In this document: piece after piece, positions 1 to 12,806 of the stretch
Layout of the letters: the number at the start of each line of letters is the position of its first letter
How positions within the stretch are numbered: the stretch's first letter is position 1
NCBI RefSeq assembly: GCF_018035235.1
Contig: NZ_WPCV01000004.1
Location: 620,001-684,000, forward strand
Origin: Citrobacter sp. On2M
GTDB taxonomy: Bacteria; Pseudomonadota; Gammaproteobacteria; Enterobacterales; Enterobacteriaceae
Direction: 5' to 3'
Length of the DNA: 64,000 nt
Translations under genes and position numbers: made by a program
Notes under the pieces: model-generated
What the model saw: only the letters and a program-made list of their open reading frames with translations
Database searches by the model: none
What the model was told of the DNA's origin: nothing

Positions 1-2073
1 ACGACGACGGTTGCGTTCGCGACGCGGAGCCTGCTGCTCATCGCCTGACTTCGTTTTGTCTGCAATGTCAGTGGATTGCTGGCGGTTATCACGTGCTTCC
101 GCATTTTGCTGCTGTGATTGACGACGATTACGGCGGTTTTCTTCGCGATTTTCGCCGCTTTCTGAACGCTCGTTACGGTTGTCACGGTCACCACGGTTGT
201 CGCGATTATCACGACGATCGTTACGGTCGCGACGATTGTTCTGACGCGGTTTACGACGATCCTGTTGGCGTTCCGTTTTCTCTTCAGCTTTCGGCGCAGG
301 TTGTTCAACCGGTTTTACTTCTTCGCTACCGCTGAAGATGGACTTCAGAGCGCCAAAGAAACGACTAATCAAACCCGGCTGTGCGGCGACAGCTGTGGTC
401 GCAACAGCAGCTTTAGGCGCAACGGCTTTCGTAGCTGGCTCCTGCAGTGCAGGGGCTGGCGGCACGTCTGGCATCGCAAAGGTGGCCAGCGCCGGTTGTT
501 CTGGCTGTTTACGCTCGACGTATTCTTCTTCCGTCGGCAATGCCATCGCTTCTTCATGCAGTTTCGGCAGCAGGTAGCTCAGGGTAGGCGTTTCTTCCCC
601 TTTGCGTACACGCAGCACGGAGTAGTGCGGGGTTTCCATCTGATCGTTTGGCACGATCACACAGCGCACCCCGTTCTGACGCGTCTCGATGGCATTTACC
701 GCGGTACGTTTTTCGTTAAGCAGATAGGATGCGATCGGCACAGGAACAATAGCGTGAACTTCCTGCGTATTTTCTTTCAACGCTTCTTCTTCGATCAGAC
801 GCAGAATAGACAACGACAGTGATTCGTTATCACGTACGGTACCGGTGCCGGAGCAGCGCGGGCACACGTGATGGCTGGATTCACCCAGCGACGGGCTCAG
901 ACGCTGACGGGACATCTCCAGCAGACCGAAACGAGAAATATGGCTGATCTGAATACGTGCTCTGTCCTGACGCACAGCTTCACGCAGACGGTTTTCAACC
1001 GCACGCTGGTGGCGAACCGGGGTCATATCGATAAAGTCGATAACAATCAGGCCGCCGAGGTCGCGCAGGCGCAACTGACGAGCAATTTCATCGGCTGCTT
1101 CAAGGTTTGTGTTGAACGCTGTTTCTTCGATGTCGCCGCCGCGGGTTGCGCGTGCGGAGTTGATATCGATAGCGGTCAGCGCTTCAGTGCTGTCGATTAC
1201 GATTGAGCCGCCGGACGGCAGACGTACTTCGCGCTGGAACGCAGACTCAATTTGAGACTCGATTTGATAGTGGCTGAACAGCGGGATTTCACCGGTGTAC
1301 AGTTTGATTTTGCTGCTGAAATCCGGACGCCCCAATGCAGCGATGTGCTGACGCGCCATCTCCATGACTTTTGGGTTGTCGATGAGGATTTCGCCGATGT
1401 CCTGACGTAAGTAGTCACGGAATGCGCGAACGATAACGTTGCTTTCCTGGTGGATCAGGAACGGAGCAGGGCGGCTTTCAGCGGCTTTTTGAATCGCTTC
1501 CCAGTGTTTCAGGCGGAAGCTCAGGTCCCACTGCAGTGCTTCGGCGGATTTGCCGACACCTGCGGTACGCACGATAAGCCCCATGCCATCAGGCAGTTCC
1601 AGACTTGCCAGTGCTTCTTTCAGTTCGGTACGGTCGTCGCCTTCAATGCGACGGGAGATGCCGCCCGCGCGCGGGTTGTTCGGCATCAGAACCAGATAGC
1701 TCCCCGCCAGGCTGATAAAGGTGGTCAGCGCAGCGCCTTTATTGCCGCGTTCTTCTTTATCGATCTGAACAATGACTTCCTGACCTTCGCGCAACACGTC
1801 TTTTATGTTGGGACGACCATGGGAGTTGTAGTTAGCGGGGAAGTATTCGCGGGCAATTTCTTTTAACGGGAGGAAACCGTGACGTTCAGCGCCGTAATCA
1901 ACGAAAGCAGCTTCCAGACTCGGTTCAATACGGGTAATTTTGCCTTTATAGATATTGGCTTTTTTCTGTTCGTGTCCAGGACTTTCAATATCCAGATCGT
2001 ACAGACGCTGCCCATCTACAAGGGCGACACGCAACTCTTCCTGCTGAGTCGCGTTAATTAACATTCTTTTCAT
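1..2073 (-). CDS. rne: Ribonuclease E, N-terminal 691 codons (gene runs off the window)
   Basis: Essential endoribonuclease that starts mRNA decay, processes 9S rRNA and tRNA precursors, and scaffolds the degradosome at the inner membrane. The frame is open from the ATG at 2073 ([13 protein letters not shown]) to base 1. It holds the S1 and RNase H-like regions, the DNase I-like catalytic part with ID(S/I)N and DFIDM motifs, the zinc-link CPRCSGTG, the amphipathic membrane-anchor segment ([13 protein letters not shown], encoded near 325-365) and the start of the Arg/Asn-rich RNA-binding region (1-290). The degradosome-binding end lies outside the window. The sequence is very close to E. coli Rne. 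Confidence 0.97.
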   Translation of the reverse strand, partial: MKRMLINATQQEELRVALVDGQRLYDLDIESPGHEQKKANIYKGKITRIEPSLEAAFVDYGAERHGFLPLKEIAREYFPANYNSHGRPNIKDVLREGQEVIVQIDKEERGNKGAALTTFISLAGSYLVLMPNNPRAGGISRRIEGDDRTELKEALASLELPDGMGLIVRTAGVGKSAEALQWDLSFRLKHWEAIQKAAESRPAPFLIHQESNVIVRAFRDYLRQDIGEILIDNPKVMEMARQHIAALGRPDFSSKIKLYTGEIPLFSHYQIESQIESAFQREVRLPSGGSIVIDSTEALTAIDINSARATRGGDIEETAFNTNLEAADEIARQLRLRDLGGLIVIDFIDMTPVRHQRAVENRLREAVRQDRARIQISHISRFGLLEMSRQRLSPSLGESSHHVCPRCSGTGTVRDNESLSLSILRLIEEEALKENTQEVHAIVPVPIASYLLNEKRTAVNAIETRQNGVRCVIVPNDQMETPHYSVLRVRKGEETPTLSYLLPKLHEEAMALPTEEEYVERKQPEQPALATFAMPDVPPAPALQEPATKAVAPKAAVATTAVAAQPGLISRFFGALKSIFSGSEEVKPVEQPAPKAEEKTERQQDRRKPRQNNRRDRNDRRDNRDNRGDRDNRNERSESGENREENRRNRRQSQQQNAEARDNRQQSTDIADKTKSGDEQQAPRRERNRRR

Positions 2074-2434
2074 CGTAACTTACTCATTATTCTTACATTG
2101 ACGACTAAGCTGCGGGCAGAGTAATGCCTTTCCGGGTGTGAACCGATGGCCTCGTGTCTATTCGCGTCGCCAACCTCACGGTTATCGTCAGCTCAAAGAG
2201 GCGCAGAGTGTCGGTTGCCTGTATTTCATACGGAAACACAGCGCAATTATCAGGGGAACAGTCTGGGTGTTACTCTCCAGAGAAGCTTCCTTATTACCGG
2301 TAAGGACTGCAACCCGCAGCCCGCTAACTGCCTGAAAGATCAATACGTCTTACGCCATTGCTGCGTTGATGATCGGTCGGGCAAAATTGGGTCATTCCGG
2401 AAAAGTTCTTGTTTTAACAAGATTCAACACGGAA
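2074..2434 (-). promoter_or_regulatory. rne 5' leader (autoregulatory UTR)
   Basis: This is the gene-free stretch between the divergent rne and rluC genes (2074-2647). In E. coli the rne mRNA has a leader of about 360 nt whose hairpins are bound by RNase E to control its own synthesis, and by analogy the leader would reach about 2434 here. The right edge is extrapolated, not seen. From 2435 to 2647 I see only A+T-rich sequence that should carry the divergent rne and rluC promoters. Confidence 0.5.
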
Positions 2435-2647
2435 ACAACCTCATTATTCCACTGCTAACCTTGTTATAGCAAGATGACTTTTGCCATTTATCACCCGGTT
2501 ACTCACAGTTTTTTCACTTCCGCGTAGTGATTGCTTTAATAACCACCAAATCGGCGATGTCAAACTTAAGTAATAAGGTATAGCAGTTAATATAAGCATA
2601 GAAAAATGTGTGGCGCGAATCTTGATGGCTATTTAAAATCGGCCCCC

Positions 2648-3601
2648 ATGAAAACAGAGACTCCAGCCGTAAAAACAGTTGCCATTACTGCCGACGAAGC
2701 AGGGCAACGCATCGACAACTTTTTGCGCACCCAGCTTAAGGGCGTGCCGAAAAGTATGATTTATCGCATTTTGCGTAAAGGCGAAGTGCGGGTGAACAAA
2801 AAACGCATTAAACCCGAGTACAAACTCGAAGACGGGGACATTGTGCGTATTCCACCTGTGCGTGTCGCTGAACGTGAAGAAGAGGCCATTTCACCAAATC
2901 TGCAGAAGGTCGCGGCGCTGACCGATGTCATTTTATATGAAGATGACCACATTCTGGTGCTTAACAAACCTTCGGGCACGGCCGTGCACGGCGGCAGCGG
3001 ACTTAGCTTTGGCGTCATTGAAGGCTTACGCGCGCTGCGTCCGGAAGCACGTTTCCTTGAGCTGGTGCATCGCCTCGATCGGGATACATCCGGTGTGCTG
3101 TTGGTAGCCAAAAAACGCTCAGCCTTACGTTCGTTGCATGAACAACTGCGTGAAAAAGGCATGCAGAAAGACTACCTCGCGCTGGTCCGAGGCCAGTGGC
3201 AGTCGCATGTTAAATCCGTGCAGGCGCCGCTGTTAAAGAACATTCTGCAAAGCGGCGAGCGTATCGTGCGGGTGAATCAGGAAGGCAAACCATCGGAAAC
3301 ACGCTTTAAAGTGGAAGAGCGCTACGCGTTTGCTACGCTTGTGCGCTGCAGTCCGGTGACCGGACGCACGCACCAGATTCGTGTGCATACGCAATATGCC
3401 GGACATCCTATTGCCTTTGACGATCGCTACGGCGACCGCGAGTTTGATAAGCAACTGGCGGATACCGGGTTGAGCAGGCTGTTTTTGCACGCCGCAGCAT
3501 TGAAGTTTACTCATCCGGGGACGGGTGAAGTGATGCGTATTGAAGCGCCGATGGATAAGCAGTTGAAGCGCTGTCTCGAAGTATTACGCAGCAAAGGCTG
3601 A
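2648..3601 (+). CDS. rluC: 23S rRNA pseudouridine synthase C
   Basis: Makes pseudouridines 955, 2504 and 2580 of 23S rRNA (E. coli numbering) during large-subunit assembly. 317 aa: an S4 RNA-binding domain (about residues 18-80), then the RluA-type catalytic domain with HRLDRDTSG at 141-149 and catalytic Asp144. The start ATG at 2648 was chosen because MKTETPAVK matches the E. coli N-terminus; the frame is open 14 codons upstream to 2606 without a better start. It diverges from rne and converges on yceF. Confidence 0.96.
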   Translation: MKTETPAVKTVAITADEAGQRIDNFLRTQLKGVPKSMIYRILRKGEVRVNKKRIKPEYKLEDGDIVRIPPVRVAEREEEAISPNLQKVAALTDVILYEDDHILVLNKPSGTAVHGGSGLSFGVIEGLRALRPEARFLELVHRLDRDTSGVLLVAKKRSALRSLHEQLREKGMQKDYLALVRGQWQSHVKSVQAPLLKNILQSGERIVRVNQEGKPSETRFKVEERYAFATLVRCSPVTGRTHQIRVHTQYAGHPIAFDDRYGDREFDKQLADTGLSRLFLHAAALKFTHPGTGEVMRIEAPMDKQLKRCLEVLRSKG

Positions 3602-3631
3602 TGCGCGTTGCGATTTTATCGCGCTAAATCC

Positions 3632-3670
3632 GTAGGCCTGATAGCGACGTAAACGTCTTATCAGGCCTAC
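3632..3670. repeat. REP/BIME-like palindrome
   Basis: A 12-bp perfect inverted repeat (gtaggcctgata / tatcaggcctac) with a 15-nt centre lies between the convergent rluC and yceF genes. The GCCTGATA...TATCAGGCCTAC pattern is the usual enterobacterial REP Y-type core. It probably stabilises or ends both transcripts. Confidence 0.8.
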
Positions 3671-3698
3671 GTGATTACGCCTGTCAGCAGTTCTTTAA

Positions 3699-4283
3699 TC
3701 ATGCGTTCAGCGGGTTCATCTCTTCCCGCCGCAGCATTTGACATAATGCAATCAGTGGCAAACCGATCAAGGTATTTGGATCGCGACCTTCCAGGCGCTC
3801 AAAGAGTGCGATACCCAATCCTTCGCTTTTAAAACTACCGGCACAATGCAGCGGACGCTCTTTGCGCACGTAATCTTCAATTTCAGTTTCGCTTAAATGA
3901 CGAAAATGAACGTCAAACGGCTCAACTTCAGTTTGTAAATGTCCGGTTGCAGAATTATACAGCGCAAGACCGGTATAAAACGTCACAATATTGCCACGGG
4001 CTTTGAGTAATTGCTGGCGCGCATTTTCTTCTGTTAATGGTTTACCGGTTATTTCACCATCAAGAACACAAATTTGATCGGATCCGATAATCAGATGCGA
4101 GGGATAACGGTGGGCGAGTGATTGCGCTTTTTGCTGCGCCAGTCGCAACACCAGGTGACGCGGTGCTTCGCCCGGTAACGGCGTTTCATCAACTTCAGGT
4201 GCTGCGCATTCGAACGGAATAGCCAGTTTTTCCAGTAAAGCGCGACGCCAGGGAGAGGTGGAAGCAAGAATAAGTTGAGGCAT
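3699..4283 (-). CDS. yceF: Maf-family 7-methyl-GTP pyrophosphatase
   Basis: House-cleaning nucleotide pyrophosphatase that hydrolyses 7-methyl-GTP to the monophosphate, keeping modified nucleotides out of RNA. 194 aa, the normal length. The Maf signature is present: LASTSPWRR near the N-terminus (phosphate binding) and GSDQ with the catalytic base Asp69. It starts at ATG 4283. The YceF substrate preference is known for the E. coli orthologue and inferred here from near-identity. Confidence 0.93.
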   Translation of the reverse strand: MPQLILASTSPWRRALLEKLAIPFECAAPEVDETPLPGEAPRHLVLRLAQQKAQSLAHRYPSHLIIGSDQICVLDGEITGKPLTEENARQQLLKARGNIVTFYTGLALYNSATGHLQTEVEPFDVHFRHLSETEIEDYVRKERPLHCAGSFKSEGLGIALFERLEGRDPNTLIGLPLIALCQMLRREEMNPLNA

Positions 4284-4414
4284 ATTTTTTCCCTCGCATA
4301 TAGCGTATTGATGAGAGCCATTTTAAACTATGGACTTCGTCCTGCAAGCTGGCTGTATTGGCTTGTGTTGAGCGATTTTAAGTCGATGACCCGCAATGTG
4401 TGCGAATTATTGGC

Positions 4415-4441
4415 AAAAGGCAACCACAGGCTGCCTTTTTC
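4415..4441 (+). terminator. Rho-independent terminator upstream of yceD
   Basis: AAAAGGCA (4415-4422) pairs with TGCCTTTTT (4432-4440) and is followed by CTTTG. It lies 40 bp before yceD and after no protein gene on the plus strand, so it must end a short transcript made within 4284-4441. E. coli encodes the small RNA SraB in this same gap. Confidence 0.6.
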
Positions 4442-4468
4442 TTTGACTATATGACGTTACAAAGTTAA

Positions 4469-5002
<534 letters not shown>

Positions 5003-5006
5003 TTGA

Positions 5007-5192
<186 letters not shown>

Positions 5193-5314
5193 TCACGCAT
5201 GACTCAATGACTTTCCCACTACGGTGAGAAAGACATAGAGTACACGCGTGATGAAGCTTAGTGAGGCTTTCCCCGGGTAACTGGGGAAACACCTAACCGG
5301 GCAGCGACGATACC

Positions 5315-6394
5315 TTGACACGTCTAACCCTGGCGTTAGATGTCATGGGGGGAGATTTTGGCCCTACCGTGACAGTGCCTGCAGCATTGCAGGCACTGAA
5401 TTCTAACTCGCAACTCACACTTCTTTTAGTCGGGGATCCCGATACAATCACGCCATTACTTGCCAAAGCTGACTTCGAACAACGTTCACGTCTGCAGATT
5501 ATTCCTGCTCAGTCAGTTATTGCCAGTGATGCCCGGCCCTCGCAAGCTATTCGCGCCAGTCGTGGAAGCTCAATGCGTGTTGCCCTGGAGCTCGTGAAAG
5601 AAGGTCGAGCGCAAGCTTGTGTGAGCGCCGGTAACACAGGCGCGCTAATGGGACTTGCGAAATTATTGCTCAAACCCCTTGAGGGGATTGAACGTCCCGC
5701 ATTGGTGACGGTTTTACCGCATCAGCAAAAGGGTAAAACGGTGGTGCTGGATTTAGGCGCCAACGTGGATTGTGATAGCACGATGTTGGTGCAATTTGCC
5801 GTCATGGGTTCCGTGCTGGCAGAAGAGGTGGTTGGCATTGCCAGGCCTCGTGTTGCGTTGCTCAATATCGGTGAAGAAGAAACTAAGGGTCTCGACAGTA
5901 TTCGAGATGCTTCTGCAGTGCTAAAAACAATCCCTTCCATCAATTATATCGGCTATCTTGAAGCCAATGAGTTGCTGACCGGCAAAACGGATGTGTTGGT
6001 CTGTGATGGCTTTACGGGTAATGTCACATTAAAGACGATGGAAGGTGTTGTCAGAATGTTCCTTTCATTGCTGAAATCTCAGGGTGAGGGTAAAAAACGG
6101 TCGTGGTGGCTGCTGTTATTAAAACGTTGGTTACAAAAAAGCCTGACAAGGCGATTTAGTCACCTCAACCCCGACCAGTATAATGGCGCCTGTCTGTTAG
6201 GATTGCGCGGCACGGTGATTAAGAGTCATGGTGCGGCCAATCAGCGAGCATTTGAAGTCGCGATTGAACAGGCAGTGCAGGCGGTGCAGCGACAACTTCC
6301 TCAACGAATTGCCGCTCGCCTGGAATCTGTATACCCAGCTGGATTCGAACTGCTGGACGGTGGCGAAAGCGCAAACTCGCGAGCACACAGATAA
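5315..6394 (+). CDS. plsX: Phosphate acyltransferase PlsX
   Basis: Peripheral membrane enzyme that converts acyl-ACP and phosphate to acyl-phosphate, the donor for PlsY and the first step of phosphatidic acid synthesis. 359 aa. The N-terminus [16 protein letters not shown] carries the conserved DxMGGD motif. The start is TTG at 5315, as expected from E. coli; the first in-frame ATG (in DVMGGD, 5342) would cut into that motif. The 122-bp gap after rpmF holds two small hairpins (about 5211-5232 and 5268-5288). Confidence 0.95.
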   Translation: MTRLTLALDVMGGDFGPTVTVPAALQALNSNSQLTLLLVGDPDTITPLLAKADFEQRSRLQIIPAQSVIASDARPSQAIRASRGSSMRVALELVKEGRAQACVSAGNTGALMGLAKLLLKPLEGIERPALVTVLPHQQKGKTVVLDLGANVDCDSTMLVQFAVMGSVLAEEVVGIARPRVALLNIGEEETKGLDSIRDASAVLKTIPSINYIGYLEANELLTGKTDVLVCDGFTGNVTLKTMEGVVRMFLSLLKSQGEGKKRSWWLLLLKRWLQKSLTRRFSHLNPDQYNGACLLGLRGTVIKSHGAANQRAFEVAIEQAVQAVQRQLPQRIAARLESVYPAGFELLDGGESANSRAHR

Positions 6395-6471
6395 CGGTGC
6401 GTTTGTGAATGCTGCCAGCGTACCGGCGATTTGCTCGTAGCGGTATATAACCAAAAAGTGACTGAGCGTAC

Positions 6472-7425
6472 ATGTATACGAAGATTATTGGTACTGGCAG
6501 CTATCTGCCTGAACAAGTGCGTACTAACGCCGATTTGGAAAAAATGGTCGAGACATCTGATGAGTGGATCGTCACTCGTACAGGTATCCGTGAACGCCAT
6601 ATTGCAGCGCCAAACGAAACAGTTGCGACGATGGGCTTTGCCGCCGCAAACCATGCAATTGAAATGGCGGGCATCGACAAAGAACAAATTGGTCTGATTG
6701 TGGTTGCCACCACATCATCCACTCACGCATTTCCAAGCGCGGCATGCCAGATCCAAAGTATGCTGGGGATCAAAGGCTGCCCGGCGTTTGACGTTGCGGC
6801 CGCTTGTGCCGGTTTCACCTATGCCCTGAGCGTTGCCGACCAGTACGTTAAGTCTGGCGCAGTGAAGCATGCTTTGGTGGTGGGCTCTGATGTTCTGGCG
6901 CGTACCTGTGATCCAACCGATCGCGGCACGATCATTATTTTCGGTGATGGCGCGGGTGCGGTTGTACTGAGCGCATCAGAAGAACCAGGTATTCTCTCCA
7001 CCCATCTACATGCTGATGGCCGCTATGGTGAGCTGTTGACGTTGCCTAATGCCGATCGCGTGAATCCGGAGAACCCGATTCACCTGACGATGGCAGGTAA
7101 TGAAGTCTTTAAAGTCGCGGTGACTGAGCTTGCACACATCGTTGATGAAACGCTGGAAGCAAATAACCTCGATCGTTCTGCGCTGGACTGGCTGGTACCG
7201 CATCAGGCAAACCTCCGAATTATCAGCGCAACAGCGAAAAAGCTGGGTATGTCGATGGATAATGTTGTCGTGACGCTCGACAGACATGGTAATACCTCTG
7301 CTGCCTCCGTACCGTGCGCGCTGGACGAAGCCGTCCGCGACGGGCGTATAAAAGCTGGGCAGTTGATATTGCTTGAAGCCTTCGGGGGTGGATTCACCTG
7401 GGGCTCCGCGCTGGTTCGTTTCTAG
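6472..7425 (+). CDS. fabH: 3-oxoacyl-ACP synthase III (KAS III)
   Basis: Starts each fatty-acid chain by condensing acetyl-CoA with malonyl-ACP. 317 aa, identical in length to E. coli FabH. The catalytic triad is intact: Cys112 in VAAACAGF, His in VPHQANLRI and Asn in RHGNTSAAS. It begins the fabH-fabD-fabG run, with fabD starting 15 bp after its stop. Confidence 0.98.
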   Translation: MYTKIIGTGSYLPEQVRTNADLEKMVETSDEWIVTRTGIRERHIAAPNETVATMGFAAANHAIEMAGIDKEQIGLIVVATTSSTHAFPSAACQIQSMLGIKGCPAFDVAAACAGFTYALSVADQYVKSGAVKHALVVGSDVLARTCDPTDRGTIIIFGDGAGAVVLSASEEPGILSTHLHADGRYGELLTLPNADRVNPENPIHLTMAGNEVFKVAVTELAHIVDETLEANNLDRSALDWLVPHQANLRIISATAKKLGMSMDNVVVTLDRHGNTSAASVPCALDEAVRDGRIKAGQLILLEAFGGGFTWGSALVRF

Positions 7426-7440
7426 TATAAGGATTTAAAC

Positions 7441-8370
7441 ATGACGCAATTTGCATTTGTGTTTCCGGGGCAGGGTTCCCAGACCGTTGGGATGTTGTCT
7501 GAAATGGCAGCAAGCTACCCAATTGTTGAAGAAACTTTTGCTGAAGCATCGGCTGCGCTGGGCTATGATCTGTGGGCGCTGACTCAGCAGGGTCCGGCCG
7601 AAGAACTGAATAAAACCTGGCAGACGCAGCCAGCACTGTTGACCGTATCTGTCGCGCTTTATCGCGTATGGCAGCAGCAGGGTGGTAAAACACCTGCGCT
7701 GATGGCAGGTCACAGCTTGGGCGAATACTCTGCGCTAGTCTGTGCGGGTGTTATCGGTTTTGCCGATGCCGTACGTCTGGTTGAACTGCGCGGCAAATTC
7801 ATGCAGGAAGCCGTACCGGAAGGCACTGGCGGCATGTCTGCGATTATCGGTCTGGACGACGCTGCTATCGCTAAAGCATGTGAAGAGTCTGCTGAAGGCC
7901 AGGTGGTTTCACCGGTAAACTTTAACTCACCGGGTCAAGTGGTTATTGCCGGACACAAAGAAGCCGTAGAACGTGCTGGCGCAGCATGTAAAGCTGCGGG
8001 GGCGAAACGCGCTCTGCCGCTGCCGGTCAGCGTTCCTTCTCACTGCGCGCTGATGAAGCCAGCTGCTGAGAAACTGGCCGTTGAGCTGCAAAAAATCACC
8101 TTTAACGCACCGACCGTTCCGGTTGTGAACAACGTCGACGTGAAGTGCGAAACCACCGCAGACGCTATTCGCGATGCGCTGGTTCGCCAGCTATACAGCC
8201 CGGTTCAGTGGACTAAAACCGTTGAATTTATGGCATCCCAGGGCGTTGAGCACTTGTATGAAGTTGGTCCGGGCAAAGTTCTGACCGGTTTGACGAAACG
8301 TATTGTTGACACCCTGACTGCTTCGGCACTGAATGAGCCGGCGGCACTGTCTGCGGCGCTAGAGCAATAA
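7441..8370 (+). CDS. fabD: Malonyl-CoA:ACP transacylase
   Basis: Moves malonyl groups from CoA to acyl carrier protein, supplying the two-carbon donor for chain elongation. 309 aa, family length. The GHSLGE nucleophile elbow places Ser92, and the partner His lies in SVPSHCALM. ATG 7441 follows AGGATTTAAAC. The stop is 12 bp before fabG with AGAGGAAG as ribosome site, indicating tight coupling. Confidence 0.98.
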   Translation: MTQFAFVFPGQGSQTVGMLSEMAASYPIVEETFAEASAALGYDLWALTQQGPAEELNKTWQTQPALLTVSVALYRVWQQQGGKTPALMAGHSLGEYSALVCAGVIGFADAVRLVELRGKFMQEAVPEGTGGMSAIIGLDDAAIAKACEESAEGQVVSPVNFNSPGQVVIAGHKEAVERAGAACKAAGAKRALPLPVSVPSHCALMKPAAEKLAVELQKITFNAPTVPVVNNVDVKCETTADAIRDALVRQLYSPVQWTKTVEFMASQGVEHLYEVGPGKVLTGLTKRIVDTLTASALNEPAALSAALEQ

Positions 8371-8382
8371 AAGAGGAAGACC

Positions 8383-9117
8383 ATGAGTTTTGAAGGAAAA
8401 ATCGCGCTGGTTACTGGTGCAAGCCGTGGCATTGGCCGCGCAATTGCTGAGACACTCGTTGCCCGTGGCGCGAAAGTTATCGGTACTGCAACCAGCGAAA
8501 GCGGCGCGCAGGCTATTAGTGATTACTTAGGTGCAAATGGTAAAGGTCTGATGTTGAATGTGACCGATCCGGCATCTATCGAATCGGTTCTGGAAAATAT
8601 TCGCGCAGAATTTGGTGAAGTCGATATCCTGGTCAATAATGCTGGGATTACTCGTGATAACCTGTTAATGCGCATGAAAGATGACGAGTGGAACGATATC
8701 ATCGAAACCAACCTGTCATCTGTTTTCCGTCTGTCAAAAGCGGTAATGCGCGCTATGATGAAAAAGCGTCATGGGCGTATTATCACTATCGGTTCTGTGG
8801 TTGGTACCATGGGAAATGCGGGTCAGGCTAACTACGCTGCGGCGAAAGCAGGTCTGATCGGCTTCAGTAAATCACTGGCGCGCGAAGTTGCGTCTCGTGG
8901 CATTACTGTAAACGTTGTTGCTCCGGGCTTTATTGAAACGGACATGACGCGTGCGCTGTCTGATGATCAGCGTGCGGGTATTCTGGCGCAGGTTCCTGCG
9001 GGTCGCCTTGGCGGCGCTCAGGAAATCGCCAGTGCGGTTGCATTTTTAGCTTCTGACGAAGCAAGTTACATCACAGGTGAGACTTTGCACGTCAACGGCG
9101 GGATGTACATGGTTTAA
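8383..9117 (+). CDS. fabG: 3-oxoacyl-ACP reductase
   Basis: NADPH-dependent reductase for the first reduction of each elongation cycle, a short-chain dehydrogenase that acts as a tetramer. 244 aa. The TGASRGIG cofactor motif is at 11-18, NNAG at 85-88, and the catalytic Ser138, Tyr151 and Lys155 are all present. The 154 bp after it include a potential promoter for the highly expressed acpP gene. Confidence 0.98.
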   Translation: MSFEGKIALVTGASRGIGRAIAETLVARGAKVIGTATSESGAQAISDYLGANGKGLMLNVTDPASIESVLENIRAEFGEVDILVNNAGITRDNLLMRMKDDEWNDIIETNLSSVFRLSKAVMRAMMKKRHGRIITIGSVVGTMGNAGQANYAAAKAGLIGFSKSLAREVASRGITVNVVAPGFIETDMTRALSDDQRAGILAQVPAGRLGGAQEIASAVAFLASDEASYITGETLHVNGGMYMV

Positions 9118-9271
9118 CCACGATGAAAAATATTTGCGTTATTGTAGGTCTTGGCCTCAAAATAACGTAAAATCGTGGTAAGACCTGCCGGGATTTAGTT
9201 GCAAATTTTTCAACATTTTATACACTACGAAAACCATCGCGAAAGCGAGTTTTGATAGGAAATTTAAGAGT

Positions 9272-9508
9272 ATGAGCACTATCGAAGAACGCGTTAAGAA
9301 AATTATCGGCGAACAGCTGGGCGTTAAGCAGGAAGAAGTAACCAACAATGCTTCCTTCGTTGAAGACCTGGGCGCGGATTCTCTTGACACCGTTGAGCTG
9401 GTAATGGCTCTGGAAGAAGAGTTTGATACTGAGATTCCGGACGAAGAAGCTGAGAAAATCACTACCGTTCAGGCTGCCATTGATTACATCAACGGCCACC
9501 AGGCGTAA
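9272..9508 (+). CDS. acpP: Acyl carrier protein
   Basis: Small acidic carrier of acyl chains during fatty acid, lipid A and lipoate synthesis. 78 aa including Met. The 4'-phosphopantetheine site is the Ser of GADSLD (Ser36 of the mature protein). The sequence is identical or nearly so to E. coli AcpP. It is followed by a strong hairpin and a U-run before fabF, which fits its much higher expression than its neighbours. Confidence 0.98.
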
Positions 9509-9519
9509 GTGAACATCTC

Positions 9520-9556
9520 CAGGCGGTCATTCGACCGCCTGAGTTTTATCTTTTTA
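9520..9556 (+). terminator. acpP-fabF intercistronic terminator/attenuator
   Basis: A 9-bp perfect stem (CAGGCGGTC 9520-9528 / GACCGCCTG 9533-9541) with a 4-nt loop, followed by AGTTTTATCTTTTT. It would stop most acpP transcripts and let part continue into fabF. Confidence 0.85.
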
Positions 9557-9566
9557 TCCCACTTGA

Positions 9567-10835
<1,269 letters not shown>

Positions 10836-10871
10836 CTCCGTCAGGTGATGCGCCAGCATCGGTAGTAAACT

Positions 10872-10902
10872 AAAAAAGGTCCGCTTGTCGGGCCTTTTTT
10901 TA
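10872..10902 (+). terminator. Terminator after fabF
   Basis: AAAAAAGGTCCG and CGGGCCTTTTTT pair around CTTGT, with a long U-run. It separates the fab cluster from pabC, which starts 70 bp later. Confidence 0.85.
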
Positions 10903-10971
10903 TTCAGTTTTCTGCCCTTGTCCTGTGTTACTCATCCTGCCAAACTAGCGGACCAGAAATAAGGAGCCACC

Positions 10972-11781
10972 ATGTTCTTAATTAATGGCTGCGAGCAGAA
11001 TATGCTGTCCGCAAGCGATCGAGCAACCCAGTTTGGGGATGGCTGTTTTACCACTGCGCGTATTATCGACGGCGAAATTTGCCTCTTTTCAGCGCATCTC
11101 GCACGTTTACAGGATGCCTGCCAAAAATTGCTGATCTCTTTCGAAGATTGGTCAGCACTGCAAAGTGAAATGAAAATGCTGGCGCATGGGCACGCGCGCG
11201 GCGTGTTGAAAGTCATTATCAGCCGAGGCAGTGGCGGGCGGGGCTATAGTGGTACAAGTTGTCACAGTGCCACACGTATACTCTCTGTTTCTGCCTGGCC
11301 CGATCATTACGATCGTTGGCGGCAAGAAGGAATAACCCTGGCGTTAAGCCCTGTGCGTCTGGGACGTAATCCGCTGCTTGCTGGACTTAAGCATCTGAAT
11401 CGACTCGAGCAGGTGTTGATTCGCTCTCATCTTGAGCAGACGGACGCAGATGAAGCACTGGTTCTTGACAGTGAGGGATGGGTTACGGAATGCTGTGCGG
11501 CTAATTTGTTCTGGCGTAAGGGTGATGTGGTTTACACTCCCCGGCTGGAACAGGCTGGCGTGAATGGCATTATGCGACAATTCTGTATCCGGATGCTGGC
11601 ACAATCGTCGTTCAGTATTGTCGAAAAGTATGCCGGGTTGGAAGAGGTTATGCAGGCCGATGAAATCGTCGTCTGTAATGCCTTAATGCCTGTTATTCCC
11701 GTGCGTGCCTGTGGCGACACACTGCTGTCTTCACGTTTGTTATTCGATTTTTTAGCCCCACTTTGTGAGCACCCGAATTAG
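10972..11781 (+). CDS. pabC: Aminodeoxychorismate lyase
   Basis: PLP enzyme that splits 4-amino-4-deoxychorismate to p-aminobenzoate and pyruvate in folate synthesis. 269 aa, fold-type IV aminotransferase family. The likely PLP lysine is Lys140 in [11 protein letters not shown], and the conserved [15 protein letters not shown] segment follows. The last codon is 2 bp before the mltG ATG, so pabC, mltG, tmk, holB and ycfH form one run. It is more divergent from E. coli than the fab proteins. Confidence 0.96.
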   Translation: MFLINGCEQNMLSASDRATQFGDGCFTTARIIDGEICLFSAHLARLQDACQKLLISFEDWSALQSEMKMLAHGHARGVLKVIISRGSGGRGYSGTSCHSATRILSVSAWPDHYDRWRQEGITLALSPVRLGRNPLLAGLKHLNRLEQVLIRSHLEQTDADEALVLDSEGWVTECCAANLFWRKGDVVYTPRLEQAGVNGIMRQFCIRMLAQSSFSIVEKYAGLEEVMQADEIVVCNALMPVIPVRACGDTLLSSRLLFDFLAPLCEHPN

Positions 11782-11783
11782 TC

Positions 11784-12806
11784 ATGAAAAAACTGTTACT
11801 CGTTGTCCTGTTATTGCTGGTTGTGCTGGGCATTGCCGCAGGAGTGGGAATGTGGAAAGTTCGCCATCTGGCGGACAGTAAGTTATTGATTAAAGAAGAG
11901 ACGATTTTTACGCTGAAAGCGGGTACGGGCCGTCTGGCTCTTGGCGAACAGCTGTATGCGGACAAAGTTATCAATCGCCCGCGCGTGTTCCAGTGGCTGC
12001 TGCGTGTTGAACCCGACCTGTCACATTTTAAAGCAGGAACCTACCGTTTTACGCCTGACATGACAGTGCGGGATATGCTGCAACTGCTGGAAAGTGGCAA
12101 AGAGGCGCAGTTCCCGTTACGTCTGGTTGAAGGGATGCGTCTGAGTGATTACATCAAACAACTGCGCGATGCGCCGTATATCAAACATACGCTAAGTGAT
12201 GATAGTTACGAGACCGTTGCCCAGGCGCTGAAGCTGGAAAACCCGCAATGGGTGGAAGGCTGGTTCTGGCCAGATACCTGGATGTATACCGCGAATACCA
12301 CCGACGTGGCGCTGCTAAAACGCGCGCATCAGAAAATGGTTAAAGCGGTGGATGCCGTCTGGGAAGGACGCGCAGACGGCCTGCCTTATCAGGATAAAAA
12401 CCAGTTGGTCACCATGGCCTCTATTATTGAAAAAGAAACCGCGGTTGCCAGCGAGCGCGACCAGGTGGCTTCAGTGTTTATTAACCGCTTACGTATTGGC
12501 ATGCGTTTGCAAACCGATCCAACGGTGATTTACGGAATGGGGGCACGGTATAATGGCAAATTATCGCGTGTGGATTTAGATACCCCTACCGCCTATAACA
12601 CCTATACCATTACGGGGCTGCCGCCTGGCCCGATTGCCATGCCGGGCGAGGCTTCGTTACAGGCCGCAGCACATCCAGCCAAAACGCCGTATCTCTATTT
12701 CGTGGCTGACGGTAAAGGCGGCCACACGTTTAACACCAATCTTGCCAGCCATAATCGGTCCGTGCAGGATTACCTGAAAGTGCTTAAGGAAAAAAATGGG
12801 CAGTAA
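11784..12806 (+). CDS. mltG: Endolytic murein transglycosylase
   Basis: Inner-membrane enzyme (formerly YceG) that cuts nascent glycan strands and is thought to set their length. 340 aa: one N-terminal membrane helix (residues 4-24), a LysM-like part, then the YceG catalytic domain with Glu218 in ASIIEKETA. The 3' end overlaps tmk by 11 nt, implying translational coupling. Confidence 0.96.
   Translation: MKKLLLVVLLLLVVLGIAAGVGMWKVRHLADSKLLIKEETIFTLKAGTGRLALGEQLYADKVINRPRVFQWLLRVEPDLSHFKAGTYRFTPDMTVRDMLQLLESGKEAQFPLRLVEGMRLSDYIKQLRDAPYIKHTLSDDSYETVAQALKLENPQWVEGWFWPDTWMYTANTTDVALLKRAHQKMVKAVDAVWEGRADGLPYQDKNQLVTMASIIEKETAVASERDQVASVFINRLRIGMRLQTDPTVIYGMGARYNGKLSRVDLDTPTAYNTYTITGLPPGPIAMPGEASLQAAAHPAKTPYLYFVADGKGGHTFNTNLASHNRSVQDYLKVLKEKNGQ

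Noticed and set aside
160..260. Short repeated cgacggt/acggtt units that look array-like
   Set aside because: They are the low-complexity codons for the arginine-rich RNA-binding region of RNase E, not a CRISPR array or satellite.
93..822. Several plus-strand frames (up to 185 codons) opposite rne
   Set aside because: They are antisense to the strongly conserved RNase E frame and reflect its Arg/Asn-rich codon pattern; no homology or ribosome sites.
2138..2469. Plus-strand frames of 65 and 107 codons in the rne leader (K-12 has the doubtful yceQ here)
   Set aside because: They lie antisense to a structured regulatory leader, have no convincing ribosome site and no recognisable domain.
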